Below are positions 10,413 through 19,298 of a stretch of 64,000 nt of DNA, piece by piece. The notes under the pieces are model-generated. The model was not told where the DNA came from, did not search any database, and saw only the letters and a list, made by a program, of their open reading frames with translations. The position numbers and the translations under genes were made by a program. Each line of letters begins with the position of its first letter. Within the stretch, counting starts at the first letter, position 1. The stretch is from Bradyrhizobium nanningense (GTDB lineage: Bacteria; Pseudomonadota; Alphaproteobacteria; Rhizobiales; Xanthobacteraceae), in assembly GCF_004114535.1 (NCBI RefSeq), contig NZ_LBJC01000019.1, forward strand, positions 1 to 64,000, read 5' to 3'.

Positions 10413-11534
10413 TCAGACCTTGATCGGTGGTGTGAAGGCCGCCACGAGCCGAACCAGATCCGCCTGCCGTTTGGTTCCGGTCTTGGTGAAGATCCGGGCG
10501 AGATGAGTCTTGATCGTTGTTTCGGCGAGGCCCATGCTTCTGGCGACGTCAGGAACCCCGCCGATCTCGACAATGGACAGGAACACCCGCAGCTCGGTCG
10601 GCGTCAGCTTGAAAAGCTTGCGGATGAGGTCGGGCGCGACGATCGTGTCGAGCGCTGCCTTGCTGACGAACAGGACCGCGCAGGCGTCGTAGCTGGCCCC
10701 GAATCGTTGCCGGCGGCCGGCGGTCAGCGGCAGGAGATGCCCGAGATAATGCGAGCCGTCGCGCGCGGTCAGATGCAGCGAGATGCTCGCGCCCGTCATC
10801 GCGCGGTCACCGAGAATCGTGCCCGCCAGCGCCTGCCGCAGCACACGATCGGCATTCGGGTCGGACGTCACCAGCCGGCCACGGACCGAACGAAGGATTT
10901 CAGCCTCGTCCAGGATGTCGCGCGCGCTCGCATTGGCATGCGTGATATGACCCTCGGCATCGAGCAGCAGCACGGCGGTTCGCAACGCGTCGAGCGTGCT
11001 GAGCGACGTCGTCTCCCACTCGTTCTGCTGCTGCAGCTTCTGTCTAACCAGCATCGCCCGCTGCAGGTGCGGCGTGAGGTGGGAGATCACCTGGTGCATC
11101 CTACGGTCGACAGGACCGCCGGCCTTCATGATCGAGAGGCGGGATATTCCCTCGGCCGATTTGTCGAGCAGGATATTGGCGGCGTCCTCGAGACCCTGTG
11201 GGCGCGTCCATTCGTTGTAGAACAAGGTGGTCCGGAATTCGTCGACGTCGAGCCAGTCCCTGATCGTCTGGATCTGGCCGATCGGCGCGTGAAGCACGCC
11301 GCGCGACGGATCGAACGGCTCGTAGGTTTCGATGTAGGATTGAATATAGGCCGGGTCGACGCCGACGGCATGCGAGATCACGGGCTCGCCGGCTGCCCCG
11401 ATCCGAACCAGACCGCCGCTCTGGCCGCCCGCCAGCTCGACGATGCAACGAAGCGTCGCCGACCATCGGGAATCGTCGAGCGCGGCATCGTAGATGTCCG
11501 CCACCAGCGATAGCAGCTGTTCATTCAGTTCCAT
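10413..11534 (-). CDS. LuxR-family transcriptional regulator with sensory N-terminus
   Basis: 373 residues from ATG 11534 (MELNEQLLSLVADIYDAALD). The N-terminal region (about 1-180) is an alpha/beta sensory domain, and a PAS-like segment lies at about 185-290 (VLLDAEGHITHANASARDIL). The C-terminal LuxR helix-turn-helix (about 305-370) reads LTPTELRVFLSIVEIGGVPD then ETTIKTHLARIFTKTG. No receiver domain, so it is not a classical response regulator. The nearest same-strand gene downstream is the methyltransferase at 9653, which may be its target or partner. Confidence 0.85.
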   Translation of the reverse strand: MELNEQLLSLVADIYDAALDDSRWSATLRCIVELAGGQSGGLVRIGAAGEPVISHAVGVDPAYIQSYIETYEPFDPSRGVLHAPIGQIQTIRDWLDVDEFRTTLFYNEWTRPQGLEDAANILLDKSAEGISRLSIMKAGGPVDRRMHQVISHLTPHLQRAMLVRQKLQQQNEWETTSLSTLDALRTAVLLLDAEGHITHANASARDILDEAEILRSVRGRLVTSDPNADRVLRQALAGTILGDRAMTGASISLHLTARDGSHYLGHLLPLTAGRRQRFGASYDACAVLFVSKAALDTIVAPDLIRKLFKLTPTELRVFLSIVEIGGVPDVARSMGLAETTIKTHLARIFTKTGTKRQADLVRLVAAFTPPIKV

Positions 11535-11896
11535 CGGCTTGTCCCACAGACGCCACAGAGGCTTGGATCGGCTCGTTCTGCCCCGCACATGAGCACGCCG
11601 GATGCGGAAATTTGATGAGCCGGATCACACTTGACGGCGCCCTCCTAGGGAGGCGGGCGGTTTACGTGCCGATGGTGCGCGAGCGGGACATGGCCGCGGC
11701 GGGGCCTCGTGAAGGCAGGGAGTGCGGAGGGGCAGTGCGACTTCCGCGCGAACGGAACCAGCCGCGCGCCGATGGCGGCGACTGGAGTGGGGTTCGGCAA
11801 TTGCAGTCTTGCGATCATGCGCAGATCCCGAGTGGCCGCGCACGAATTTGATCCCGCTCTCCGGCAAAGATGCGGCCGAATGCGAAACAGGCCGAA
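11535..11896. other. Intergenic region, no gene seen
   Basis: About 360 bases between the LuxR-type gene and a small hypothetical gene. The open frames present lack plausible starts or protein-like composition and overlap each other on both strands. No repeat or terminator was recognised. Confidence 0.5.
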
Positions 11897-12070
11897 TCAG
11901 GCGAGCTGATCGATCCGCGTGCCCTGACCCGGCGGCAGCGGCGCCGGCGGCGGCGGCTCGTAGGTCGGGTCGGCGTCCTTGGTCTTGGTTTGATCGTCCT
12001 GCTGCTTGGTCGTGTCGTAGCTCGGAACCACGATCGCGATCGGCGGCGGTGCGACGGTAGAAACCTTCAT
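11897..12070 (-). CDS. Small Pro-rich hypothetical protein
   Basis: 57 residues from ATG 12070. The N-terminal MKVSTVAPPPIAIVVPSYDT is followed by a charged Gln/Asp/Lys stretch (about 21-38) and a Pro-rich end (PPPPAPLPPGQG). No signal peptide or known domain. It looks like one of the small lineage-specific proteins common in Bradyrhizobium. Function unknown; the codon pattern and composed ends make it more likely real than random. Confidence 0.55.
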   Translation of the reverse strand: MKVSTVAPPPIAIVVPSYDTTKQQDDQTKTKDADPTYEPPPPAPLPPGQGTRIDQLA

Positions 12071-12408
12071 CCGCAAATCCTCACACATGGAAACAATTGA
12101 GCCTGCGCTGCGAGGAGCGAAAATTCCTTCAAGGCGATCGTTAAAATGCGAGGGAATAGGTGCGGTGAGCTGGCGGGCTGCCTCTCATCCCCGCTGGAAG
12201 TGGGCGATCGCAAACCTCTCCCCCTCATTGCGAGGAGCTCTTGCGACGAAGCAATCCAGAGTCCCTCCGCGGAGACAGACTGGATTGCTTCCGCCTTCGC
12301 CGAGGCTTCGGCGGACAAGTCGCTCCGCTCGCAATGACGGAGTACGTGCAGGCAGCGTCGCGCTGCACGTCCACCGGATCCGCAGCAAGTGTGGAGGAGA
12401 GCCTCCGC
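12071..12408. other. Intergenic region with a family A repeat
   Basis: About 340 bases. The centre is occupied by a third, enlarged family A palindrome (12225-12338). The rest shows no gene. It separates two minus-strand genes and probably contains the promoter of the 57-residue protein gene near 12071-12120. Confidence 0.55.
12225..12338. repeat. Dispersed palindromic repeat, family A copy 3 (with extra hairpin)
   Basis: Carries the same arms as the copies at 2131 and 7345 (TCATTGCGAG ... CTCGCAATGAC; GCAATCCAGA ... TCTGGATTGC). The 3' half has an additional small hairpin (CCGCCTTCGCCGAGG and CTTCGGCGG, about 12290-12314), making it about 30 bases longer than the other copies. Confidence 0.8.
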
Positions 12409-12882
12409 CTATTCGTCCTTGCCGCGGGTGATCGCGATCGACGCGTCCGTCTTGGTGCGCGTGCATTCCATGTTGAGGCGCCGGTAGCGCATGTTGATCT
12501 TGTCGCCGCGGAGCAGGCCCATCCGCTTCAGGCAGCGTGTCGCGCCCGTCGTGGTGTCGTCCTTGGTCACGGTAAAGACGATCGCCGCCATCGACCCCAC
12601 CAGCCCATAGAACTCCGGCTTGGGCTTGCGATCGCCCTTGGCATAGAGCTCGATGGAATATTTGTCGCCGCGGCAAGCGACCGACAGCTCCTTGGCCGCC
12701 GGATGCGAGAGGTAAACGACGTTGGCGGCGCGGAAATTCACCTTCATGCGGTCGATCTGGTTCGCCAGCTCCTTGGCGCTGTCATCGCAGCGATCGGCGC
12801 GCGCGGGCGAGGTGAGGGTCACAAGACCGGTGATGGCGGCGGCGACCAGGATCGCGCCGCGGACGTTCAAGTTCAATGTCAT
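12409..12882 (-). CDS. Secreted hypothetical protein
   Basis: 157 residues from ATG 12882. A cleavable signal peptide is clear (MTLNLNVRGAILVAAAITGL to about residue 30, ending SPARA). The mature part is basic, with four cysteines (in DRCDDS, VACRGD, TRCLKR and MECTRT) that could form two disulfides in the periplasm. No known domain was recognised. It stands alone, convergent to nothing, with fumarase on the opposite strand upstream. Confidence 0.75.
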   Translation of the reverse strand: MTLNLNVRGAILVAAAITGLVTLTSPARADRCDDSAKELANQIDRMKVNFRAANVVYLSHPAAKELSVACRGDKYSIELYAKGDRKPKPEFYGLVGSMAAIVFTVTKDDTTTGATRCLKRMGLLRGDKINMRYRRLNMECTRTKTDASIAITRGKDE

Positions 12883-13093
12883 GATGAAAAGCCCCTTAGG
12901 GCGCGCATTCAAGCGTCGGCGGACGCGAAGCGCAAGGGTCGGGGAGGCATTTCCACGAGCTGTACCAATGCCTTCCCGAGCCCGGGCCACCTTTCCCATG
13001 CGCACCGCTCCCTTTCTTTTCCGCTCAAAATGGGCTTAGAACGCTTCTATGCTTCGAGGCCCGCCTGGGCTCCAAAACCCCGAGATTTGCCCC

Positions 13094-14749
13094 ATGAACG
13101 CTCCCACCGCCTTTCCCGACCAGTCCAAGCCCGTTCCGCCCTACAAGCACACCCCGCTGTTCCCGCTGGGCAAGGACGAGACGCCCTACAAGAAGATCAC
13201 AGCCGAGGGCGTCCGGGTCGAGAAGGTGCTGGGCAAGGACATGCTGGTGGTGTCGCGCGAGGCGTTGCGGGCGCTGTCGGAGGCGGCTTTCGGCGACATC
13301 AACCATTATCTGCGCCCTGGCCATCTGAAGCAGCTCCGTGCCATCCTGGAGGACGGCGAGGCGAGCCCGAACGACAAGTTCGTCGCGCTGGACTTTTTGA
13401 AGAACGCCAACATCGCCGCCGGCGGCGTGCTGCCGATGTGCCAGGACACCGGCACTGCGATCATCATGGGCAAGAAGGGCTGCAACGTCATCACCGACGG
13501 CGACGACGAGGCGGCGCTGTCGGAAGGCGCGCGCGATGCCTACCTGCGCCGCAATCTGCGCTACTCGCAGGTTGCGCCGCTCTCGATGTATGAGGAGAAG
13601 AATACCGCCAACAACATGCCGGCGCAGTGCGAGATCTATGCCGAGGGCGATGACGCCTACAAGTTCATGTTCATGGCGAAGGGCGGCGGCTCCGCCAACA
13701 AGAGCTTTCTGTTCCAGGCGACGCCCTCGGTGCTGACCAAGGACCGACTGCTGGCGTTCCTGAAGGAAAAGATCCTGACGCTCGGCACCGCCGCGTGCCC
13801 GCCCTACCATCTCGCCATCGTGATCGGCGGCACCTCGGCCGAGCTCTGCATGAAGACGGTGAAGCTCGCCTCGGCGCGCTATCTCGATGCGCTGCCGACC
13901 CACGGCTCGCCCGACGGCAACGCGTTCCGCGACGTCGAGATGGAGAAGGAAATTCACAAGATGACGCAGTCGCTCGGTGTCGGCGCGCAGTTCGGCGGCA
14001 AGTATTTCTGCCACGACGTGCGGGTGATCCGCATGCCGCGTCACGGCGCATCGCTCCCGATCGGGCTTGGTGTGTCCTGCTCGGCCGACCGCCAGGTGCT
14101 CGGCAAGATCACCAAGGACGGCGTCTATCTCGAAGAGCTCGAGCATAATCCGGCGCAATATCTGCCGCAGGTCGAACAGTCGCTCGGCGGCGAGGTCGTC
14201 AAGATCGATCTCAACCAGCCGATGAAGGATATTCTGGCGACGTTCTCGAAGCACCCGATCAAGACTCGGGTCTCGATGACCGGCACCATGATCGTCGCGC
14301 GCGATAGCGCTCATGCCAAGCTGCGCGAGCGGCTGGAGAAGGGCGAGCCGCTGCCGGATTACTTCAAGAACCATCCGGTCTACTACGCCGGCCCTGCCAA
14401 GACGCCTGAAGGCTATGCCTCCGGTGCGTTCGGTCCGACCACCGCCGGCCGCATGGATTCCTTCGTCGACCAGTTCCAGGCCGCCGGCGGCTCGATGGTG
14501 ATGGTGGCCAAGGGTAACCGCGCCCCGGCCGTACGCGAGGCCTGCAAGAAATATGGCGGCTTCTATCTCGGCTCGATCGGCGGTGCCGCGGCGAACCTCG
14601 CCGAGCACTGCATCAAGAAGGTCGAGGTGCTCGAATATCCCGAGCTCGGCATGGAAGCGATCTGGCGCATCGAAGTCGTCGACTTCCCGGCCTTCATCAT
14701 CATCGACGACAAAGGCAACGACTTCTTCAAGGAATTGAATTTGGGCTAG
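13094..14749 (+). CDS. Fumarate hydratase class I (iron-sulfur dependent)
   Basis: 551 residues from ATG 13094 ([20 protein letters not shown]). The N-terminal alpha domain has the cluster-binding motif [11 protein letters not shown] (about residues 113-123) and further conserved Cys in GVSCSADRQ. The C-terminal beta domain contains [11 protein letters not shown] and ends near [15 protein letters not shown]. It converts fumarate to malate in the TCA cycle using an oxygen-labile 4Fe-4S cluster. Length and single-chain layout match class I fumarase (FumA/FumB type). It is monocistronic, followed by a palindromic repeat. Confidence 0.95.
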   Translation: MNAPTAFPDQSKPVPPYKHTPLFPLGKDETPYKKITAEGVRVEKVLGKDMLVVSREALRALSEAAFGDINHYLRPGHLKQLRAILEDGEASPNDKFVALDFLKNANIAAGGVLPMCQDTGTAIIMGKKGCNVITDGDDEAALSEGARDAYLRRNLRYSQVAPLSMYEEKNTANNMPAQCEIYAEGDDAYKFMFMAKGGGSANKSFLFQATPSVLTKDRLLAFLKEKILTLGTAACPPYHLAIVIGGTSAELCMKTVKLASARYLDALPTHGSPDGNAFRDVEMEKEIHKMTQSLGVGAQFGGKYFCHDVRVIRMPRHGASLPIGLGVSCSADRQVLGKITKDGVYLEELEHNPAQYLPQVEQSLGGEVVKIDLNQPMKDILATFSKHPIKTRVSMTGTMIVARDSAHAKLRERLEKGEPLPDYFKNHPVYYAGPAKTPEGYASGAFGPTTAGRMDSFVDQFQAAGGSMVMVAKGNRAPAVREACKKYGGFYLGSIGGAAANLAEHCIKKVEVLEYPELGMEAIWRIEVVDFPAFIIIDDKGNDFFKELNLG

Positions 14750-14805
14750 CTGCTTCATCCGCACTTGCGTGCGGGTGATCGCACCTGTGCTTTACGAAAG
14801 ATCGT

Positions 14806-14886
14806 CGTGCCCGGGCTTGTCCCGGGCATCCACGTTCTTGGTACGGCGAACAAGACGTGGATGGCCGGGACAAGCCCGGCCATGAC
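14806..14886. repeat. Dispersed palindromic repeat, family C
   Basis: Inverted repeat with arms CCCGGGCTTGTCCCGGGCAT and ATGGCCGGGACAAGCCCGG, inner arms CCACGT/ACGTGG, and a short AT-containing loop (TTCTTGGTACGGCGAACAAG). It lies between two convergent genes and could act as a bidirectional terminator. The arm sequence type (CCCGGGC ... ATCCACGT) is frequent between bradyrhizobial genes. Confidence 0.75.
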
Positions 14887-14898
14887 GATGCGGAAGCT

Positions 14899-15819
14899 TC
14901 AACTACAATTGGTGACCTGGTTAGAGCAGAGCGAACGCCACCAGCCGCGCACACCGTCGTGGCTCTCGACGAGACCCCAATATCCGCTACAGGCGAGCAG
15001 GCGCTTCGGGCCGCCATCGCCGTCGATCGGGCCGCCGAACTCTCGCTGCGCCGGCATCCATTTGGCGTCGACGAAGGGGGCCTGGAACAGCCCGCCCGCG
15101 CGCGTGTAGCCGTTGGCGAAATTCGCGCCGACCTTGTTGGAGGCGACCCAGCCGCGTCCGGCATAGGGTTTTGGCGCGTTGCGCGGATACCGCTTCTCGT
15201 CCTCGTAATCCTTGCCCGGCGGCTTCGCGCCTTCGATCAGAAACCAACCGTCCTTGAAACCGATGATGCGGAATTCGGTGAGCCAGCCGCCATCGGGCGT
15301 GTTCTCGCTGCCGCCAAGCTTTAGTCGATACGGCGGCGGCAGGGTGCCGAGCACGCGCGCCTTGACCGATGGCTCGGCACGCACGTTGAGTCCGTTCGGA
15401 TCCTTGTCGATGGACCAGGCGCCGAGATCGCAGGGCTCGGTGCCCTCGGGCAGGGTCGCGCGCTTGCCCGCCAGCTCGGCGTGGAGCTTTGCATAATCGC
15501 CGTCGTCATCGGCTGGATCGGCCTCGACGCGCGGTTTCAATTCGGCCGATACCGCGCGCTTCTCGTCCGGCGTCAGCGCGACCACGAGGGTCTGGCGCGC
15601 AGCGAACACGCTGGCCGGCGACTTCGGGTCATTCGACGTCGCCGGATAGACGGCGAGGTAACCGGTCGAGGCTTCGGTGCGGTACGCCGTGCCGGCGACA
15701 TAACCCGCCGGCACCGTGGCGAGTGCGCTTTCGCGCCACGTCGGTTCGATGTCATCCGCGCGCGCCGCTTGTGTCGCGACACACAGGATCGTCGCCGCGA
15801 TGAGACGGAGCACGCGCAT
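14899..15819 (-). CDS. Exported SH3b-domain hypothetical protein
   Basis: 306 residues. The signal peptide MRVLRLIAATILCVATQAAR leads to a mature start near residue 22. A bacterial SH3 domain is suggested at about residues 138-235 (NGLNVRAEPSVKARVLGTLP, then GRGWVASNKVGA). C-terminal Trp/Cys-rich end. SH3b domains often bind cell wall, so a periplasmic or envelope role is likely, but the specific function is unknown. It is followed by no close same-strand gene. Confidence 0.75.
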   Translation of the reverse strand: MRVLRLIAATILCVATQAARADDIEPTWRESALATVPAGYVAGTAYRTEASTGYLAVYPATSNDPKSPASVFAARQTLVVALTPDEKRAVSAELKPRVEADPADDDGDYAKLHAELAGKRATLPEGTEPCDLGAWSIDKDPNGLNVRAEPSVKARVLGTLPPPYRLKLGGSENTPDGGWLTEFRIIGFKDGWFLIEGAKPPGKDYEDEKRYPRNAPKPYAGRGWVASNKVGANFANGYTRAGGLFQAPFVDAKWMPAQREFGGPIDGDGGPKRLLACSGYWGLVESHDGVRGWWRSLCSNQVTNCS

Positions 15820-15835
15820 GGATGCCGTGCGGACC

Positions 15836-16132
15836 TTACGCGCGCGCGCCCGTGAACGGGAAGCTGCCCATCGGGCCGATGCCCATCTCTCCGCTCATGC
15901 TGTCGCCGGAGACGGCGCCGGTGAATTCGAGCGTGAGCGGCATCGGTTTGTCGATCGAGACCTTCCAGGAGACGTTGTCGCCGGAGACGGTGCCGTCGAA
16001 AATCTCGGCGGTATTGCCTTCCGCGCTCTGCGTGCCCGTGAGAGTGCCGCCCGCGGCCTTCAGGCTCAGCGTCGTCTGGCGTTCGCCCATCGGCGTCGTC
16101 GTGGTCAGATTCCAGTTGCCGTCTACAGCCAT
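15836..16132 (-). CDS. Small hypothetical protein, beta-rich
   Basis: 98 residues. It starts MAVDGNWNLTTTTPMGERQT and alternates short Gly/Ser turns with Thr/Leu-rich strands (LSLKAAGGTLTGTQ, FTGAVSGDSMSGEMGIG), a pattern typical of a small beta-barrel or sheet protein. No signal peptide. The gene ends 16 bases before the start of the SH3b-protein gene on the same strand, so the two may be co-transcribed. Function unknown. Confidence 0.7.
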   Translation of the reverse strand: MAVDGNWNLTTTTPMGERQTTLSLKAAGGTLTGTQSAEGNTAEIFDGTVSGDNVSWKVSIDKPMPLTLEFTGAVSGDSMSGEMGIGPMGSFPFTGARA

Positions 16133-16237
16133 TCCCGTCTCCCGAACAAATCCCGGCGGACCGCGACGATCCGCGGCCAGTCCCGAGCGAGCCTATAACC
16201 CAACTCGCAGCTCCTGCCTAACCCTCGAATAGGGCAT

Positions 16238-16792
16238 TTAGGCGCGGGCGGCGGCGCGCCGGCGGCTGGTGACGATGAGCCTGAGAACGACGTACTGCAC
16301 GGCGAAGGCCAGGATCTTGGCGCCGCCCGCGACCACCGTGAGGTAGAACGCCCACAGCTTCAGATCGCCCGTGGAGGCGACGGCGATCATGCCGACGCCG
16401 ATCACGAACATCAGCGCTGCCCAGGCATAGCCCGCGGCCGTCACGTATTCCGGAACGGTCTCGACGACGATCGGCGGCATGTAGCGCAGCATCCAGCCGC
16501 GCTTGAGCATGATCGCGCCGATCGCGAAATGCGCGATCGAGGGCTTTGCCAGCATGAAGCGAGGATCGTTGGTCAGCAGCGTGATGGTGCCCAGCACGAC
16601 GACGAGCGCGAGGCTCGCATAGGTCATGTAGTTGAGCTGGCGCCCCTTGATGCGGGCATAGATCACCTGCGCGATCGCTCCGGCAACCGCCACCGAGGTA
16701 GCCAAGACGACGTTGTCGGTGATGAGGTAGATAGCCAGGAAGACGATGGCAGAGAGGAAGTCGGAGGCGAGGCGGGCGAATACGTCCTTCAT
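16238..16792 (-). CDS. YciB/IspZ-family inner-membrane protein
   Basis: 184 residues from ATG 16792 (an in-frame TTG two codons earlier is the longer alternative). There are five to six membrane helices with the YciB-type segments LASDFLSAIVFLAIYL, ATSVAVAGAIAQVIYARIKG (about residues 30-50) and IGAIMLKRGWMLRYMP (about 90-105). YciB/IspA proteins act in envelope integrity and septation. It follows the 191-residue membrane protein gene by 12 bases, so the two form one unit. That unit is preceded by the palindromic operator shared with the carotenoid oxygenase gene. Confidence 0.8.
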   Translation of the reverse strand: MKDVFARLASDFLSAIVFLAIYLITDNVVLATSVAVAGAIAQVIYARIKGRQLNYMTYASLALVVVLGTITLLTNDPRFMLAKPSIAHFAIGAIMLKRGWMLRYMPPIVVETVPEYVTAAGYAWAALMFVIGVGMIAVASTGDLKLWAFYLTVVAGGAKILAFAVQYVVLRLIVTSRRRAAARA

Positions 16793-16804
16793 CGTCAATC
16801 CTGT

Positions 16805-17380
16805 TCAGCGAGCATTGGGCAACGCGCGGGCCGGCGTACCGTACTTGATCTGGCGATACTCAGGATACCATTTTGTGAAGTAGATCGCGCTGTTGCGGGC
16901 GGCGAAGGCCACCGCAAGGCTCGACCAGAGCGGCAGGCCGGGAACGTAGAGCAGCACGAGATTGGCGGCTGCCATCAACAGCGCGGCCACGGTCCAAGCG
17001 CCGGTGATGACGTAATTGGCACGGAGAAAGCCGGGCATCGCCGCGGTCTCGGCCGGCACCGCTTCCAGCGCATATTGCAGCGTGAAGGGACGGCGAACCA
17101 GCATTGAGCCGAGCGAGATGACGAAGATGCCGATGTCGACCGCCAGCTTGACGCCGAGCGTGCCGAGCTGCGGATCGAGCAGGGTAAGGTAGAGTCCGAT
17201 TGCGGCGAACACGACCGCTGAACCCGCGGCCAGGGTCTTCACCGAGCGGCCACGCACGACATCGATCGCGACCGTGGCGAGGCAGATCGCGGAGGCCGCG
17301 AACACGCTCGCTGTGGCTGACGTCACCAGCATCAGAAACGTGAAAGCGCCGTAAGGCGCGAGGATCAGGAAAATTGTCAT
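16805..17380 (-). CDS. Integral membrane protein, unknown (paired with YciB-like gene)
   Basis: 191 residues with about five hydrophobic helices (residues 3-25, 30-45, 50-70, 78-95, 120-150) and a polar C-terminus ending TKWYPEYRQIKYGTPA. No known family assigned with confidence; it may be a distant relative of its YciB-like neighbour, with which it is translationally close. It is the first gene behind the operator region 17400-17471, so it should be controlled by the TetR regulator encoded at 19299. Confidence 0.7.
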   Translation of the reverse strand: MTIFLILAPYGAFTFLMLVTSATASVFAASAICLATVAIDVVRGRSVKTLAAGSAVVFAAIGLYLTLLDPQLGTLGVKLAVDIGIFVISLGSMLVRRPFTLQYALEAVPAETAAMPGFLRANYVITGAWTVAALLMAAANLVLLYVPGLPLWSSLAVAFAARNSAIYFTKWYPEYRQIKYGTPARALPNAR

Positions 17381-17399
17381 GGGCCGCCTCGGTCAGGCC

Positions 17400-17471
17400 G
17401 ATCTTTACGATGTAAAGATCAATAATTCAGGAGGCGCTCCCGGTCAAGCGAAATCTTTACAGTGTCAAAAT
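17400..17471. promoter_or_regulatory. Operator pair A upstream of the membrane-protein unit
   Basis: A perfect palindrome GATCTTTAC-N3-GTAAAGATC (17400-17420) is followed about 52 bases on by an imperfect copy ATCTTTAC-N3-GTCAAAAT (17453-17471). The same pair, with the conserved lead-in CGGTCAAGCGAAATCTTTAC, is found at 19208-19279. The second half-site overlaps the 3' end of the 87-residue gene on the minus strand. Likely binding site of the TetR protein at 19299. Confidence 0.7.
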
Positions 17472-17720
17472 AACGTAGGCAGCATGCAAAAGCTGAAGAG
17501 TCGCAACGGCTTGTTCGGACGCCTCGTCGGCCAATTCGGTCCAGGGCAGGCGCGACAGGATGGGGAGCGCGCAGGCGATGGCGAGGCCGAGAGCGAGCAG
17601 GATGCCGCCGTTGAAGATGACCTGGCCGTTCCGCCGCAACCGGATCATATGGACGGCAATGACAACGCAGATCAGGGCGAGAACGGCAAGGACGTCTGCG
17701 GTGAGTGAGAGCGTCTGCAT
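17457..17720 (-). CDS. Small membrane protein, unknown
   Basis: 87 residues from ATG 17720. Two hydrophobic helices (about 5-25 and 35-55: ADVLAVLALICVVIAVHMI and GGILLALGLAIACALPIL) and an amphipathic C-terminal helix. No known family. It runs in the same direction as the membrane-protein unit downstream, but its stop codon lies inside operator region A, so it is probably transcribed separately. The shared end sequence with region B raises some doubt about the true C-terminus. Confidence 0.55.
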   Translation of the reverse strand: MQTLSLTADVLAVLALICVVIAVHMIRLRRNGQVIFNGGILLALGLAIACALPILSRLPWTELADEASEQAVATLQLLHAAYVILTL

Positions 17721-17794
17721 TGGGGGCCTCTTTGGTGACACGTCCGTGCTGTGGATTCGGGGCGCCAAGGGGCCGCGCCCGGGGATGACGGGCG

Positions 17795-19192
17795 CTACTG
17801 CGCGCCCACCCAATTGCCGTGAAACCCGTCGGGCACGCGGTGGCCAAGCTGCACCAGCGCGACGGGACCTGCTTCGATATCAGTGGCGTTGAACACCGCG
17901 AGGTCGCTGCGGTTCTCTCGCGCCCGCCAGATCACCGCGAGCAGACAGCCATCGCCTTCGACCGCATCCTGTGACCGTTCGACGAACACCGGTTCGGAGA
18001 TGGTGTCGCCGGCGGGCAGCAGATAATGGCCGAGCCGCCTTCCGTCGCCGTCGACATGGGCAAGGCCGGAGAGCGCGCCGAACACCGGCAGTTTCGGATT
18101 GGCACAGGCGTACCAGCCGTGACAGTTTTTCAGGCCGGCGCGGCGGTCGTCGATGCGCGGGAATTCGCCGGTGAGATCGTCCAGGTATGTCTGCTGGAAG
18201 CGGTCGGTATTGCCTGCGAGGTCGAAGGTCCAGCGGCAGTGGCGGGCGCGCGACTTCTCCGGATCGGTCGGCCGTCCATCGGGATGCGGAAACAGCGGCG
18301 CTTCCTCGAACTGCATGACGTCGGCGATGATGCGGTTCTCATCCTCCCACGCATTCATGACGTGGAAGACGTAGCAAGCCTCGGCCCGGAACCAGGCGAT
18401 GTCCTTCGCCGTTCCGCTGCGCTTCATCACGCCGACATAGGCGCCCTTGTCGGGCTCCCAGGCATAGGGCGGCCGCCCGCTCATTGCGCGCTCCATGCTG
18501 CCGGTGATCGGCAGGATCGGAAACAGCACATGGTTCGCGGTGACGATGAAGTCGTGCACCATGCTGGCATAGGGCGCTTCGAACCGTTCGAAGCGCGTCG
18601 CCTTGCCGGAGGCATCGATCGAGCCGTAGGAGAGGGCAGGGGTCAGCGGACCCGCCGCGTTGTAGCCGAAGAACACCAGCTCGCCGGTGATGGGATCGAT
18701 CTTCGGGTGAGCGGTGAAACTGCCGGCGACGCGGCCCTGAAAATTGTGATAGCCGCGCGTCGCCAGTGTGCCGGGCTCGATCTCGGTCGGCAGATGCGCT
18801 TCTTCCAGCGCCAGCAGCTTGCCGGCATGGAAGATGACATTGGTGTTGGCGACCCCGCCGTCGGCGAGATCCGCCGGGGCATCCGGCAGCTTGCGGCCGA
18901 AGCCGCCGAACAAAGCGCGGCCGGCATCGTGCTCGGCAAGCCATTTCGGCGTGCGGACCCAGCGGTTGCGGTAGCTGGCGCGGCCGTTCTCGAGGTGGAA
19001 GGCGTGCAGCATACCGTCGCCGACGAACCAGTGCGCGCCGGGCGAAGAGAATTGCGGATTGGGACCGTTGCGATAGAGCGTGCCGTTCAGATCGCGTGGC
19101 AACTCGCCGATGATCTTCAGGAATGGTGCGTCGGCTTCGAACGGGATCGGCGCGATATTGTTGCGGCGCTCGGCGATGGCGTCGTGCTGCAC
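17795..19192 (-). CDS. Carotenoid cleavage dioxygenase family protein
   Basis: 465 residues. The seven-bladed propeller family is shown by the start motif LNGTLYRNGPNPQF, HWFVGDGMLHAF, and the four iron-binding histidines in FTAHPKID, MVHDFIVT, YVFHVMNAWED and the C-terminal PDGFHGNW. It cleaves a double bond in a carotenoid or a related stilbene-like compound with O2; the substrate is not deducible. It is divergent from the TetR gene with a duplicated operator between them, which implies repression by that regulator and induction by an aromatic or isoprenoid ligand. Confidence 0.93.
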   Translation of the reverse strand: MQHDAIAERRNNIAPIPFEADAPFLKIIGELPRDLNGTLYRNGPNPQFSSPGAHWFVGDGMLHAFHLENGRASYRNRWVRTPKWLAEHDAGRALFGGFGRKLPDAPADLADGGVANTNVIFHAGKLLALEEAHLPTEIEPGTLATRGYHNFQGRVAGSFTAHPKIDPITGELVFFGYNAAGPLTPALSYGSIDASGKATRFERFEAPYASMVHDFIVTANHVLFPILPITGSMERAMSGRPPYAWEPDKGAYVGVMKRSGTAKDIAWFRAEACYVFHVMNAWEDENRIIADVMQFEEAPLFPHPDGRPTDPEKSRARHCRWTFDLAGNTDRFQQTYLDDLTGEFPRIDDRRAGLKNCHGWYACANPKLPVFGALSGLAHVDGDGRRLGHYLLPAGDTISEPVFVERSQDAVEGDGCLLAVIWRARENRSDLAVFNATDIEAGPVALVQLGHRVPDGFHGNWVGAQ

Positions 19193-19207
19193 GGCGTCTC
19201 CCTCTCT

Positions 19208-19279
19208 ATCTTTACATCGTAAAGATCAGATAGCGCCGGTTGTGGTTTCGGTCAAGCGAAATCTTTACACTGTCAATAT
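19208..19279. promoter_or_regulatory. Operator pair B between carotenoid oxygenase and tetR genes
   Basis: A palindrome ATCTTTAC-N3-GTAAAGAT (19208-19226) and, 53 bases on, an imperfect copy ATCTTTAC-N3-GTCAATAT (19261-19279). The latter overlaps the -35 of the predicted tetR promoter (TTTACA at 19264-19269, TATAGC at 19287-19292, spacing 17). Layout matches operator pair A at 17400-17471, including the 20 bases CGGTCAAGCGAAATCTTTAC. Confidence 0.72.
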
Positions 19280-19298
19280 TGCGTCATATAGCTTGTAA

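Noticed and set aside
11612..11896. Short overlapping open frames between the LuxR-type gene and the 57-residue gene
   Set aside because: They overlap on both strands and show no signal peptide, domain or ribosome-binding site.
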